Shown here: one piece after another, positions 8,197 through 17,156 of the stretch
Numbering within the stretch: position 1 is the first letter of the stretch
Layout: every line of letters starts with the position of its first letter
Assembly (NCBI RefSeq): GCF_009831575.1
Contig: NZ_WUUT01000005.1
Span: 1-64,000 of the forward strand
Length of the DNA: 64,000 bases
Origin: Halovenus carboxidivorans
GTDB lineage: Archaea; Halobacteriota; Halobacteria; Halobacteriales; Haloarculaceae
Direction: 5' to 3'
Translations under genes and position numbers: made by a program
Notes under the pieces: model-generated
Told to the model about the DNA's origin: nothing
The model's database searches: none
The model's input: only the letters and a program-made list of their open reading frames with translations

Positions 8197-9288
8197 TCAC
8201 CGGCGCTGTGCGAGCGCGGTCTCCGAGCGCGCCAGCACATCGTTCGGCGCCAGTGCAGTCTCCTCCCACGCGGGGAGTCTGGTGTCCTCGCCCGGCGGGG
8301 AGACCGACGGCGCGTAGGTGTCGATCTGTTCGCGTTCGCGCTGGGGGTCGTACTCGAAGCCGTTGAACGACGCGTCTCCGGCGTACTGGCGGACGAGTCT
8401 GGTTGCGTGATCGCGGTACGCCGCCCGCAGTCGGTCGTAGTCCGGGTCGAGTCCCCGCTCTTCGATGACGGTGAACAGCGTCGCCGCAACCTCGTCGCAC
8501 ATCTCGCCCAGACCACCCGATCCCTCAACAGAGCGGTGTTCGTGCTCGTGAATCCCGAGATCCACCTGTGCGCTGCCGGAGAAGCCGGCGTGGTCGAAGG
8601 CATCGCCCAGGGTGCCGAGTTCGAGGCCCCAGCCCCGCGGGGCGCGGATCCCGTGTGCGAGGTCGCCGGTCGTGGCGAACTCGCCAGCGAGCGCGTACCG
8701 GAAACTCCCGAGGTAGGTGACAAACTCCGCCGTCGAGGCCTCGCTGAGGGCGCTGATCAGCGGCCGATAGAAGAGCCTGAACAGTCGGCCGTAGAGTTGC
8801 TGATCCTCGACCCGTGCGTAGTAGCCTTTCGTGAAGTCGTATCCCTCCGCGAGCGGTGCGAGCAGTTTCGGGACGTGCCGTCGGTCGTAGGTCAGCGCGT
8901 CTGCGTCGTGGACGGCCACGTACGGTGACTCGCCGGCGACGCCCAATCCGAGCCAGACGTCTCTCCCTTTGCCGGCCGCACCGTCGAGGCCGTGATCGGC
9001 AAGCAACGACTCGACCGCCGGTGCGGTACACCACAGCACCGTCAGATCGAGATCGAACGACTCCAGCCAGGCGGCGACCTCTCCGACCGCCGACTCCGCC
9101 GCCCGGAGTGGCACCAGAACCCGACCCGGGTCGACCGATTCCAGCGTTCGGAGGACGCCCTCCGTCGCGGGACTGCCCTGATCCCGTTCGGCCAGCGGAA
9201 CGACGACCGTCGCCTGGTCGACCGGCGCTGACGGATCGGCACCCCCGTAATCGTGGAAGGTGCTGATCCGCTCCTGAACGTATTCCAT
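8197..9288 (-). CDS. gpgS: Glucosyl-3-phosphoglycerate synthase-like glycosyltransferase (GT-A, GT81 type)
   Basis: A 363-residue GT-A fold transferase. Features include the start MEYVQERISTFHD, a strand-loop at ATVVVPLAERDQGS, a GKGRDVWLGLGVA segment (nucleotide-sugar binding), the metal-binding AVHDADAL (DxD-like) near residue 137, and LGIHEHEHRS (His-rich loop) near 240. This pattern fits glucosyl-3-phosphoglycerate synthase, which transfers glucose from NDP-glucose to 3-phosphoglycerate toward glucosylglycerate, a compatible solute. No matching phosphatase gene lies nearby, so the final product is uncertain. I rejected the long upstream in-frame extension because it is arginine-rich and unlike haloarchaeal proteins. 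Confidence 0.62.
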   Translation of the reverse strand: MEYVQERISTFHDYGGADPSAPVDQATVVVPLAERDQGSPATEGVLRTLESVDPGRVLVPLRAAESAVGEVAAWLESFDLDLTVLWCTAPAVESLLADHGLDGAAGKGRDVWLGLGVAGESPYVAVHDADALTYDRRHVPKLLAPLAEGYDFTKGYYARVEDQQLYGRLFRLFYRPLISALSEASTAEFVTYLGSFRYALAGEFATTGDLAHGIRAPRGWGLELGTLGDAFDHAGFSGSAQVDLGIHEHEHRSVEGSGGLGEMCDEVAATLFTVIEERGLDPDYDRLRAAYRDHATRLVRQYAGDASFNGFEYDPQREREQIDTYAPSVSPPGEDTRLPAWEETALAPNDVLARSETALAQRR

Positions 9289-9474
9289 CGAGTAGACGTA
9301 GGGAAGGAGAGGAAAAAGCACCGCGATTCCCGGGGTATACTGCCGGGGACACTCGGAACGCTCGTGACTCCGCACGCAGATCAAGAACCCGTCGGTAGCA
9401 CCGTCACGCGTGTCGGTTGCACGGGCAGAAACGGCGACCAGATCTTCATATGACGCGGCGACATATCTGCACAC

Positions 9475-9681
9475 ATGAACATCGAACAACTCTTCGGTCG
9501 AAGCCAGTCGCCGCTGGCCACGGGGATCGGGCTGGTCGTCGCCGGCATCGCCTTCGTCGGGACGCAGTTTCTCGGCTGGGAGTGGGGATCCGGGCGGCTG
9601 ATCCCGACGATTCTCGGTGTCGCCGTCGCAGCAATCGCCGTGGTCTTCGTCGCGCGTCGGCGTCTCGGGGTCGGGGATTAG
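9475..9681 (+). CDS. Small two-helix membrane protein
   Basis: A 68-residue protein with two hydrophobic segments (about residues 15-35, ATGIGLVVAGIAFVGTQFLG, and 42-60) and a basic/charged end (ARRRLGVGD). Function unknown. A TATA-like CTTCATATG at 9444-9452, about 28 nt upstream of the ATG, argues that it is expressed as a leaderless transcript. Its TAG stop overlaps the TAA stop of the convergent alcohol dehydrogenase gene by 3 nt (9678-9681 shared). Confidence 0.65.
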   Translation: MNIEQLFGRSQSPLATGIGLVVAGIAFVGTQFLGWEWGSGRLIPTILGVAVAAIAVVFVARRRLGVGD

Positions 9682-10715
9682 GGTTTCACGAGTACCTTGA
9701 TCGCGTCGCGCTCGTCCATCGCCCGGTAGCCCTCCGGGACCCCGTCCAGGTCGACCGTTTTCGTGAAGATAGGCGACGGATCGAGCGTCCCCTGTAGCAC
9801 GTCCGCCAGGAGGTCGTCGACGTACGCGCGCACCGGCGCGACACCGCCGGCCAGCGTCACGTTGTCCCCGAAGGCCGTTTCGAGGAACGCCGCCTCGTCG
9901 ACGCCGGCGGGCACGCCGACGTAGCCGACCGTGCCGCCGGGGCGGGCGACCTGGAACGCGGTGTCCATCGACGACTCCGCGCCGACGCATTCGAGCACGT
10001 GGTTGGCACCGCCGTCCGTGAGATCCAGCGCGGCGTCGACGGCCTCGTCGCCGCGTGCGGCGACCGTGTCAGTCGCGCCGAACTCCTCGGCGATCTCCAG
10101 TCTGTCCTCGTGGTGACCCAGGGCGATGATTCGCTCGGCGCCGAGTCGGCGGCAGGCGAGGACGCCACAGAGACCGACCGCGCCGTCACCGACGACGACC
10201 GCCGTATCGCCCGCCTCGACGCCCGCGCTGACCGCCGCGTGGTGGCCCGTACACATCACGTCGGTCAGCGGAAGGGCGGCTTCCAGTACGTCCTCGTCGT
10301 CGGCGTAGCGATCCGGGATCCTGACGAGCGTGCCGTCGGCGTGTGGAGCGCGGATCATCTCCCCCTGTGCACCGGTCATCTCGCCGCCCCAGCTATCCCC
10401 ATCGACACAGGAGGTGTGCAGTCCTTTCCGGCAGAACTCACACTCTCCGCAGGAGATCCAGAAGGGCGCGAGCACGCGGTCGCCGGGCTGGACGTGTGTC
10501 ACTTCCGAGCCGACTTCCTCGACGACGCCCATCGGTTCGTGGCCGACGCGACCGGGGGTCGGGAACTCCCGCTGGCCGCGGTAGAACCACAGGTCGGAGC
10601 CACAGATCGCCGTGTGCGTGATTCGAACGACCGCGTCCGTCGGCTCCTCGATTGTCGGGTCGGGGACATCTTCGACAGCAATCTCTCCTTCACCGTGAAA
10701 CAGTGCGGCTCTCAT
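9678..10715 (-). CDS. Zinc-dependent alcohol dehydrogenase (MDR family)
   Basis: A 345-residue medium-chain dehydrogenase. The catalytic zinc site is CGSDLW (Cys near residue 36) with GHEPMG, and the structural zinc lobe is CGECEFCRKGLHTSC, with all four cysteines present. The nucleotide-binding motif VVGDGAVGLCGVL is near 170. The family oxidises alcohols or polyols with NAD(P). I chose the ATG at 10715 (MRAALFHGEGEIAV) because it is the canonical beginning of the fold. A winged-helix regulator gene ends 62 nt upstream on the same strand and may control it. Substrate unknown. Confidence 0.88.
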   Translation of the reverse strand: MRAALFHGEGEIAVEDVPDPTIEEPTDAVVRITHTAICGSDLWFYRGQREFPTPGRVGHEPMGVVEEVGSEVTHVQPGDRVLAPFWISCGECEFCRKGLHTSCVDGDSWGGEMTGAQGEMIRAPHADGTLVRIPDRYADDEDVLEAALPLTDVMCTGHHAAVSAGVEAGDTAVVVGDGAVGLCGVLACRRLGAERIIALGHHEDRLEIAEEFGATDTVAARGDEAVDAALDLTDGGANHVLECVGAESSMDTAFQVARPGGTVGYVGVPAGVDEAAFLETAFGDNVTLAGGVAPVRAYVDDLLADVLQGTLDPSPIFTKTVDLDGVPEGYRAMDERDAIKVLVKP

Positions 10716-10777
10716 GGGTGCGAGTTCGCCGCGACGGCACAAAAACCCGGCCCTGACGGCGAATCCTTCGGAGGCGT

Positions 10778-11161
10778 TCACTCCCGGTTCGGGATCGACG
10801 GCCGGTCGGCGTCCCCGTCCTCCTCTGTTTCGACGGTAACCGAGACATCCCCGCCGCCGAAGGCGAGGTCGATTGTCTCGACGACCGCGTAGAACTGCTC
10901 GTGGTGGTGGCCGTCCGGGTCGAAGACCGTCTCCGACTCGACCAGTCCCGCCGCCTCGAGGTCGTCGAGTCGGCGGTAGGCGGTCGCCTTCGAGACGTCC
11001 GCCGTCTCTGCGACCTCGTTGCCGCTCATCGCCTGATCCGTCACCGCGAACAGCACGCGCTGGGTGTACTCGTCGCCGAGAAGTTCGAGCAGCGAACGGG
11101 GGTCGTCGCTGTCCTCATCGTCGCCACAGGGGTTGTCCGTGACCGAAATCTGCGTTGCCAT
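10778..11161 (-). CDS. Winged-helix transcriptional regulator (ArsR-like)
   Basis: A 127-residue protein with a winged-helix core at about residues 22-75: LLELLGDEYTQRVLFAVTD, SGNEVAETADVSKATAYRRL (recognition helix) and LEAAGLVESETVFD (wing). The N- and C-terminal tails are acidic. HHHEQFYAV after the wing could be a ligand- or metal-contacting strand, but this is not established. It is probably a DNA-binding regulator of the alcohol dehydrogenase immediately downstream on the same strand, inferred from adjacency. It is divergent from grpE. Confidence 0.78.
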   Translation of the reverse strand: MATQISVTDNPCGDDEDSDDPRSLLELLGDEYTQRVLFAVTDQAMSGNEVAETADVSKATAYRRLDDLEAAGLVESETVFDPDGHHHEQFYAVVETIDLAFGGGDVSVTVETEEDGDADRPSIPNRE

Positions 11162-11272
11162 ATCTAATCCATGTCGGGCGTGGTCGATGGAACGATATGC
11201 TAGCTATACAGACGGTCGGGTGGACACGTTCTAGCTATGAATAACCGGCCGCTCTGGCTCCGGATGTCGCGT

Positions 11273-11282
11273 GCTTTTTATT
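11273..11282 (+). promoter_or_regulatory. TATA-like element of grpE
   Basis: GCTTTTTATT at 11273-11282 is centred about 27 nt before the grpE ATG at 11305, the normal position for a haloarchaeal TATA box of a leaderless gene. It supports the start at 11305 over an in-frame start at 11281. Confidence 0.6.
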
Positions 11283-11304
11283 GACGAACAGGCTTGGTAC
11301 GGAT

Positions 11305-12102
11305 ATGAGCAGGCAGGACGCGGACGACGACTCACCCGAACCGACAGCGGAGACGCCCGACGAGACGGGTGACGAGCAGGAGTCGGACGGACAGGCGACG
11401 GCTTCGGACGAGACGGACGGTGAGTCCGAGGAATCGACCGAAACCGAAGAGGAGTCGCTCGAAGAGATCGCCGAGGAGCCGAGCGAGGACCCGGATGCGC
11501 TTCTGGAGGAGATCGTCGACGACGACTCACGGGACGAGGATCTCACCGAGTTCGTCGAGGAACAGCCGACCGAGACGGTAGCGGAGCTAATCGCGGCGCT
11601 ACGGGCGGAACGTGCCGAACTCCGGGCCGAACTCGAATCCGAGCGCGAGCGGGCCGACGATCTGGAGTCCCGGCTCTCGCGCAAGCAGGCGGACTTCCAG
11701 AACTACAAGAGACGGCAGAAGGAGCGCATGGAAGAGGAGAAACAGCGCGCGACGGAGGATCTCGTCGAGCGCCTGCTCGACGTGCGGGACAACTTGGCTC
11801 GCGCGCTCGATCAGGACGAGGACAGCGACATCAGGGGCGGCGTGGCGTCCACCCTCGAACAGTTCGACGAGGAACTCGATCGGGAGAACGTCGAGGTGAT
11901 CGAGCCCGACCCCGGCGCCGAGGTCGACCCACAGCGCCACGAGGTGCTAATCAAAGTCGAGAGCGACCAGCCCGAGGATACGGTCGCACAACTGCACCGA
12001 CCCGGCTACGAGATGGCCGGAAAGGTGCTCCGCCCGGCCCAGGTCGCCGTCAGTGACGGCTCCGATGCGGACGCCGTCGAGGAGACGGATAGCGCGGAGT
12101 GA
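11305..12102 (+). CDS. grpE: Nucleotide exchange factor GrpE
   Basis: A 265-residue protein. Residues 1-95 are an extremely acidic, Glu/Ser/Thr/Asp-rich tail with no structure of its own. A long coiled coil follows at about 100-165 (ALRAERAELRAELESERERA and ADFQNYKRRQKERMEEEK), then the four-helix bundle, and the C-terminal beta domain with HEVLIKVESDQPEDTV and GYEMAGKVLRPAQVAVS, the hallmark of GrpE. It promotes ADP release from DnaK. It lies 171 nt upstream of dnaK and both genes have their own TATA-like element, so they may be separate heat-shock transcripts. The long acidic N-terminus is usual for haloarchaeal GrpE. Confidence 0.95.
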   Translation: MSRQDADDDSPEPTAETPDETGDEQESDGQATASDETDGESEESTETEEESLEEIAEEPSEDPDALLEEIVDDDSRDEDLTEFVEEQPTETVAELIAALRAERAELRAELESERERADDLESRLSRKQADFQNYKRRQKERMEEEKQRATEDLVERLLDVRDNLARALDQDEDSDIRGGVASTLEQFDEELDRENVEVIEPDPGAEVDPQRHEVLIKVESDQPEDTVAQLHRPGYEMAGKVLRPAQVAVSDGSDADAVEETDSAE

Positions 12103-12237
12103 CCGGAGGCCTCCAGTCTGGCCCAGTATCCGGTTGATTTGTGGTCGAACATAAATCCCTAGATTATCGGGGAGCGAGACGGCAAAACTCCGTTGCTTGC
12201 GGTGTGTGGCTGTGGTTCGGGGGGAGGTGATCTAGCA

Positions 12238-12246
12238 ACTTTTAAC
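12238..12246 (+). promoter_or_regulatory. TATA-like element of dnaK
   Basis: ACTTTTAAC at 12238-12246 is centred about 31 nt before the dnaK ATG at 12274. It supports a separate dnaK transcript and excludes the longer frame that begins at 12193. Confidence 0.6.
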
Positions 12247-12273
12247 CGACCGAATCGGGTATGTTCTGGTAAC

Positions 12274-14184
12274 ATGACGAGCAACAAGATTCTTGGAATC
12301 GACCTCGGGACCACGAACAGCGCGTTCGCGGTCATGGAGGGCGGCGACCCGGAGATCATCGTCAACAGCGAGGGCGACCGGACGACCCCGTCAGTCGTCG
12401 CGTTCTCCGACGGCGAACAGCTAGTCGGGAAGCCGGCGAAAAACCAGGCGGTCCAGAACCCCGACAACACCGTCGAGTCGATCAAGCGGCACATGGGGAA
12501 GGAGGATTACACGGTCGAACTCGAGGGTGAGGAGTACACGCCCGAGCAGATCTCGGCGATGACCCTCCAGAAGATCAAACGAGACGCCGAGGAGTATCTC
12601 GGCGAGGAGATCGAACGCGCCGTTATCACGGTCCCGGCGTACTTCTCGGACCGACAGCGCCAGGCGACCAAAGACGCCGGCGAGATCGCCGGCTTCGAGG
12701 TCGAGCGGATCATCAACGAGCCGACCGCCGCCGCGATGGCTTACGGCCTGGACGACGAGTCCGACCAGACCGTGCTCGTCTACGACCTCGGGGGCGGGAC
12801 GTTCGACGTCTCGATTCTGGAACTCGGCGGCGGCGTCTACGAAGTCGTCGCAACCAACGGTGACAACGACCTCGGCGGAGACGACTGGGACCAGGCGATC
12901 ATCGATTATCTCGCCGACGAGTTCGAGGACGAACACGGCATCGACCTCCGCGAGGACCGACAGGCGCTACAGCGGCTGCACGAGGCCGCCGAGGAGGCGA
13001 AAATCGAGCTCTCGAACCGGAAAGAGACCTCGATCAATCTCCCCTTTATCGCGGCGGACGACGACGGGCCGAAGGATCTCGAAGCCTCGCTCACCCGCGC
13101 GAAATTCGAGTCTCTCACCGAGGATCTGGTCGAGCGAACCGTCGACCCGACCGAGCAGGCACTCGCCGACGCCGGCCTGAGCAGCGACGACATCGACGAG
13201 GTCATCCTCGTCGGCGGATCGACGCGGATGCCGATGATCCAGGAGAAAGTCGAGGAGATGACGGGACAGGAGCCCCAGAAGAACGTCAACCCCGACGAGG
13301 CCGTCGCGCTCGGTGCGGCGATCCAGGGCGGTGTGCTCTCCGGCGACGTCGACGACATCGTGCTGGTCGACGTGACGCCGCTCTCGCTGGGCGTCGAGGT
13401 CAAGGGCGGACTGTTCGAGCGACTCATCGAGAAGAACACGACCATTCCGACCGAGGAGTCGAAGGTGTTCACGACCGCCCAGGCCAACCAGACCTCGGTC
13501 CAGATCCGCGTCTTCCAGGGCGAGCGTGAGATTGCCGAGGAGAACGAACTGCTCGGGGAGTTCATGCTCTCGGGAATCCCGCCGGCGCCCGCGGGCGTCC
13601 CGCAGATCGAAGTCACCTTCGAGATCGACGAGAACGGCATCGTCAACGTCAGCGCCGAGGACCGCGAGTCCGGGAACAAAGAGGATATCACGATCGAGGG
13701 CGGCGTCGGTCTCTCCGACGAAGAGATCGAAGAGATGCAGAAAGAGGCCGAGAAACACGCCGAGGAAGACGAGAAACGCCGCAAGCGAATCGAGGCGCGC
13801 AACGAGGCCGAGTCGACGATCCAGCGCGCGCGGACGGTTCTCGACGAGAACGAGGAGGCCGTCGACGACGACCTCCGCGAGACGATCGAAGGCTACATCG
13901 AGGACGTCGAGGAGGTCCTCGAAGACGAGGATGCCGACCGCGAGGAGATCGAAGAGGCGACCGAGACCCTGACCGAGGAACTGCAGGAGATCGGCAAGCA
14001 GATGTACCAGCAGCAGGCCGGTGCCGCGGGCGCGGGCGGTCCCGGCGGCGCGGCCGGTGCCGGACCCGGCGCTGGCGCGGCCGGTGCAGGTCCCGCTGGC
14101 GGCGCGGGTCCGGGCACCGGTGCGGCCGACGACGAGGAGTACGTCGACGCAGACTTCGAGGACGTTGACGACGACGAGGAGTGA
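12274..14184 (+). CDS. dnaK: Molecular chaperone DnaK (Hsp70)
   Basis: A 636-residue Hsp70. The ATPase domain (1-360) shows [56 protein letters not shown] and [12 protein letters not shown]. The substrate domain contains [10 protein letters not shown] and ITVTFEI-like strands. The helical lid is rich in Glu. The tail has a long Gly/Ala/Pro stretch and ends acidic ([16 protein letters not shown]). DnaK binds unfolded peptides in an ATP cycle with DnaJ and GrpE. GrpE is immediately upstream, but no dnaJ lies downstream before the convergent livM gene, which is unlike several haloarchaea. Confidence 0.98.
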   Translation: MTSNKILGIDLGTTNSAFAVMEGGDPEIIVNSEGDRTTPSVVAFSDGEQLVGKPAKNQAVQNPDNTVESIKRHMGKEDYTVELEGEEYTPEQISAMTLQKIKRDAEEYLGEEIERAVITVPAYFSDRQRQATKDAGEIAGFEVERIINEPTAAAMAYGLDDESDQTVLVYDLGGGTFDVSILELGGGVYEVVATNGDNDLGGDDWDQAIIDYLADEFEDEHGIDLREDRQALQRLHEAAEEAKIELSNRKETSINLPFIAADDDGPKDLEASLTRAKFESLTEDLVERTVDPTEQALADAGLSSDDIDEVILVGGSTRMPMIQEKVEEMTGQEPQKNVNPDEAVALGAAIQGGVLSGDVDDIVLVDVTPLSLGVEVKGGLFERLIEKNTTIPTEESKVFTTAQANQTSVQIRVFQGEREIAEENELLGEFMLSGIPPAPAGVPQIEVTFEIDENGIVNVSAEDRESGNKEDITIEGGVGLSDEEIEEMQKEAEKHAEEDEKRRKRIEARNEAESTIQRARTVLDENEEAVDDDLRETIEGYIEDVEEVLEDEDADREEIEEATETLTEELQEIGKQMYQQQAGAAGAGGPGGAAGAGPGAGAAGAGPAGGAGPGTGAADDEEYVDADFEDVDDDEE

Positions 14185-14187
14185 CGG

Positions 14188-14244
14188 GTCTGCGCAGCAG
14201 ACGACAGAACGAGCCCACTCGGAATCTCGAAGCGTGACCGAGTG
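14188..14244 (+). terminator. Tandem hairpins just after dnaK
   Basis: Four nucleotides after the dnaK stop there is a perfect 6-bp stem GTCTGC/GCAGAC (14188-14193 with 14197-14202, 3-nt loop), then a 7-bp stem CACTCGG/CCGAGTG (14216-14222 with 14238-14244, 15-nt loop). No T-run follows, so these may be 3' UTR structures or part of a terminator. The rest of the gap to 14437 shows no gene. Confidence 0.3.
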
Positions 14245-14437
14245 AGCGGTCCGAGCCTGTGGACGACGGGAAGCCGTTCCGCTTCCTGCCGTTCCGGCGA
14301 GGAATTCGGGGACGGACGACTGTTCTGGTCGAGTATTGGCCCGGATCGGTAGGACCTACTGGCTGTTTGCGAGCGCGCGAGCGCCGGTACGTTCCGGAAG
14401 CCGTCGAAGAAAACGACCGGGTCGGGCGACAGCGTCG

Positions 14438-15637
14438 CTAGCTCCCGATCCCGACACGTCGCATCAGCGAACGAGCGCCCCCTCGGAGCGTCGTCCAGAC
14501 CAGCCTGACGTACTTCATGATCGTCTCTCTGACGAGCGAGACGACACCACGGACCCCGCCCTTGTGGTAGCGGTTGACAGCGACGCCGATCCACGCGCGG
14601 AAGCGGTTGACTCCGCCGGCGACGCCGTTGTTGAAGAACAGCACGACGACCAGAAGCAAGAGCCCGAGGCTGATCTGCCAGTTAGCCTCCAGGGCGGGGA
14701 ACTGCCTGATAAACCACCGGAGGTACTCGTAGGTGAACGCGCCGATAGCCGGTCCGAGGAAGGCGTATGGTCCCCCGATGACGGTCATGATGACCGGTCG
14801 CGCCGAGAACGTCCAGTAGGCGTACTGCGGATTGACGTTGGTGTACAGCGGGATCAACAGCGCGCCGGCCAGACCGGAGAACGCGCCGGAGATGATGAAG
14901 GTGATCCAGCGGTGGAACCTGACGTTGATCCCGAGCGATTCGACGCGCTCCGGGTTCTCCCGGATGGCGAGACAGATCATCCCGAACGGCGACCGGGTGA
15001 TCCGCCACAGCGTGAACATCGCGATGGAGACGACGACCAGCGTCAGGAAGTAGTAGGCCAGCGGATTGAGGATGTCGACGAGTCGGAACTCCCAGCCGAA
15101 CAGCTCGACGAAGCCCATGATGAAGGTCAATCCGTCAGAGCCGTTGGTGATCTCCTGTCCGAGCAACGAGCCGACTGTGTCCTGGAGGACGATCACGTAG
15201 ATCGCCATCGAGAACGACAGCGTGATGATCGCGAAGTAGATCTCCTCCAGTCGGACGGAGAGGAAGCCGATGAACACGGCCAGCAGGGTCGCCGCGACGA
15301 CACCGACGACCAGCGCGAGGAACCACGTCGCGAGCGGGGCCGCGCCGCCGAACGTCCCCGCCACGCCGAGCATCGGCGAGAGGTCGGTGACGGTCAACGC
15401 GACGGCGTAGCCAGCGATCGCGACGAACATCGCGTGTCCGAACGACAGCAGGCCGGTGTACCCGTACAACAGATTGAACGCGGTCGCGAACAGGACGAAA
15501 CACAGCGTCTCGGCCAGCAGATTCACCTGGTATCCACCGAGGAGAAACGGCGCGGCGACGAGAGCGACCGCTACGAGGATGGCCGCGCCGGTCGCGTTTC
15601 GCCTGTCCTGTAACCGCTCCGTGAACCCATAGCTCAT
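14438..15637 (-). CDS. livM: Branched-chain amino acid ABC transporter permease LivM (cluster 1)
   Basis: A 399-residue integral membrane protein with roughly ten hydrophobic segments. It has the LivM signatures NLLYGYTGLLSFGHAMFVAI near residue 55 and, after the cytoplasmic coupling region (PFGMICLAIRENPERVESLG), FSGLAGALL. The last 60 residues are a basic cytoplasmic tail longer than usual (RYHKGGVRGVVSLVRETIM). It pairs with LivH of the divergent arm. Its start lies 4 nt after the livK stop, so the two form a two-gene leftward operon. Substrate class: branched-chain or other hydrophobic amino acids, or related carboxylates. Confidence 0.9.
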   Translation of the reverse strand: MSYGFTERLQDRRNATGAAILVAVALVAAPFLLGGYQVNLLAETLCFVLFATAFNLLYGYTGLLSFGHAMFVAIAGYAVALTVTDLSPMLGVAGTFGGAAPLATWFLALVVGVVAATLLAVFIGFLSVRLEEIYFAIITLSFSMAIYVIVLQDTVGSLLGQEITNGSDGLTFIMGFVELFGWEFRLVDILNPLAYYFLTLVVVSIAMFTLWRITRSPFGMICLAIRENPERVESLGINVRFHRWITFIISGAFSGLAGALLIPLYTNVNPQYAYWTFSARPVIMTVIGGPYAFLGPAIGAFTYEYLRWFIRQFPALEANWQISLGLLLLVVVLFFNNGVAGGVNRFRAWIGVAVNRYHKGGVRGVVSLVRETIMKYVRLVWTTLRGGARSLMRRVGIGS

Positions 15638-15641
15638 GATC

Positions 15642-17000
15642 TTAGAGACCCGGTGGGAGACCGCTGCCGTCCAGCAGTTCTAGCGAGGTTTCGCGGTCGA
15701 GCGTGTACGTCTGCGTGTTCACCTGTCCGGCGCCGTCGTAGGGCACGTCCGCGTCGAACGAGGATTCCCCGATCACACAGGAAGCCGTCGCCTGGTGGGT
15801 CTCGGCGTCCAGCGTGACCGAGCCGCGCGGGTCGTCCTCGTACGTGTACCCCTCCATCTCGGAGATGACGTCGTCTGGGTTGGTGCCGCCGGCGGCCTCT
15901 ATCGCGTCCTTGTAGATCTGAACCGCCGCCCAGGTGCTTCCACCGGTAAAGGTCGGGTAGGCCAACACCTCGCTGTCGTCTTCGTAGGTGCTCTGGTAGA
16001 GATCGATGAAGTTCTGGTCGGCCTCGGTCCCGTATGCGCCCGGCCAGTACCAGCCCGAGAAGTGAAGCCCCTCGGGCATGGTGTCGCCCAGCGCCTCGAA
16101 GTTCGTCGGATCGGCACCGATGGTGTCGAAGACATCGTCGACCTGATCGAATAGACCCTGCTCGGCGGCCTGCGAGACGAACGTGACGGTGTCGCCGGCC
16201 CAGAAGCTCGTGAACAGGAGGTCCGGATCCGCCGAGATGACCGAGTTGATCTGCGGAGTCATGTCCGTCGCACCCAGTTCGGGGAACTCGGAGGCCACGA
16301 CCTCGTAATCGACACCGAGTCCGTCCATGTACGCCTGGACGTACTCCCAGGTCTGCTCGCCGTACGCGTAGCTTGGCCCCATGTTTGCGATGCTGAGGGT
16401 GCCAGTATCCGCGTAGTTCTCCTGGATGAACCTGGCAATCGCGTAGGTCATGTGGCTCGTGTTCGAGTTCGTCCGGAAGAGATTGGGCAGTCCGGCCGCA
16501 GTCCCGTTGTCCTCGTAGTAGTCCCCGTAGGTCTCCGTGTCCGGTTCGGTGATATACGGCGTACCGATGTCAGTGAGGGTGAACGGCACCCGGAGCTGTT
16601 CGATTGTCGGTCCCGAGTTGAGCGTCACCCCCGACGACGTGAGTCCGATCATCACGTCGGCACCGAACTCCTGGACGAGGCTCCGCATCTGCCGTTGCGG
16701 ATTATCTCCGTGGTCCCGGATCTCGATTTCGACGTCGTTACCGTTGATTCCCCCCTCCTCGTTGATCGCGTCGACGGCAACCTCGGCCGCGGCGGCCGAA
16801 CCGGCACCGAGGGCCTCGGCCAGGCCCGAGAGAAGGTATACACCTCCGATCCGGACCCCCTCGCCGCCTCCTCCCCCGAGACAGCCTGCGAGGCCGACTG
16901 TCGCCCCGGTCCCCGCCGCTGCGAGAAATGTCCGTCGGTCGACGGCACGTGATTGAGTGATCTCTACTCCCCCCTCTGCCGGCGAGTCATTCGCTGGCAT
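15642..17000 (-). CDS. livK: ABC transporter substrate-binding lipoprotein LivK-like (cluster 1)
   Basis: A 452-residue secreted binding protein. The N-terminus has a twin-arginine signal with lipobox (DRRTFLAAAGTGATVGLAGC), so it is exported folded by Tat and lipid-anchored at the Cys. The mature part begins with a Gly-rich linker and has the type I periplasmic-binding fold: VRIGGVYLLSGLAEALGAGS, EVAVDAINEEGGINGNDVEI, and MIGLTSSGVT. I start at the ATG at 17000 because a TATA-like ATATATAC (17026-17033) sits about 30 nt upstream; an in-frame extension to 17102 is not credible. Ligand cannot be read from sequence. Confidence 0.9.
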   Translation of the reverse strand: MPANDSPAEGGVEITQSRAVDRRTFLAAAGTGATVGLAGCLGGGGGEGVRIGGVYLLSGLAEALGAGSAAAAEVAVDAINEEGGINGNDVEIEIRDHGDNPQRQMRSLVQEFGADVMIGLTSSGVTLNSGPTIEQLRVPFTLTDIGTPYITEPDTETYGDYYEDNGTAAGLPNLFRTNSNTSHMTYAIARFIQENYADTGTLSIANMGPSYAYGEQTWEYVQAYMDGLGVDYEVVASEFPELGATDMTPQINSVISADPDLLFTSFWAGDTVTFVSQAAEQGLFDQVDDVFDTIGADPTNFEALGDTMPEGLHFSGWYWPGAYGTEADQNFIDLYQSTYEDDSEVLAYPTFTGGSTWAAVQIYKDAIEAAGGTNPDDVISEMEGYTYEDDPRGSVTLDAETHQATASCVIGESSFDADVPYDGAGQVNTQTYTLDRETSLELLDGSGLPPGL

Positions 17001-17156
17001 TGTGTGTCTTGTGCACACATGCCCAGTATATATCTTCGAGTTTATATGTAAATATTGCCTGGAACACCACACAGGATGGCCGAACTGTATGCCAGTATTC
17101 ATAAATCAAACAGAATACCCCGAAACTTTTAATCAGATAGTGTGTCATTCGCATGC
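17001..17156. promoter_or_regulatory. Divergent promoter region between the two liv arms
   Basis: A leftward TATA-like ATATATAC (17026-17033) serves livK, and a rightward ACTTTTAAT (17125-17133) serves livH, each about 28 nt from its start. Between the leftward TATA and the livK ATG there is a TGTGCACA palindrome (17009-17016) over the expected transcription start, a position suited to a repressor. The middle part is AT-richer than the flanks. Confidence 0.5.

Noticed and set aside
8197-9990. Longer glycosyltransferase frame starting near 9990
   Set aside because: The extra N-terminal residues are Arg/Gly-rich and antisense to neighbouring genes; MEYVQERIS at 9288 is the natural start.
14336-15613. 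Long plus-strand frame antisense to livM of cluster 1
   Set aside because: Highly charged, repetitive D/E/R/Q composition with no domain; complementary to a clear permease gene. Shadow frame.
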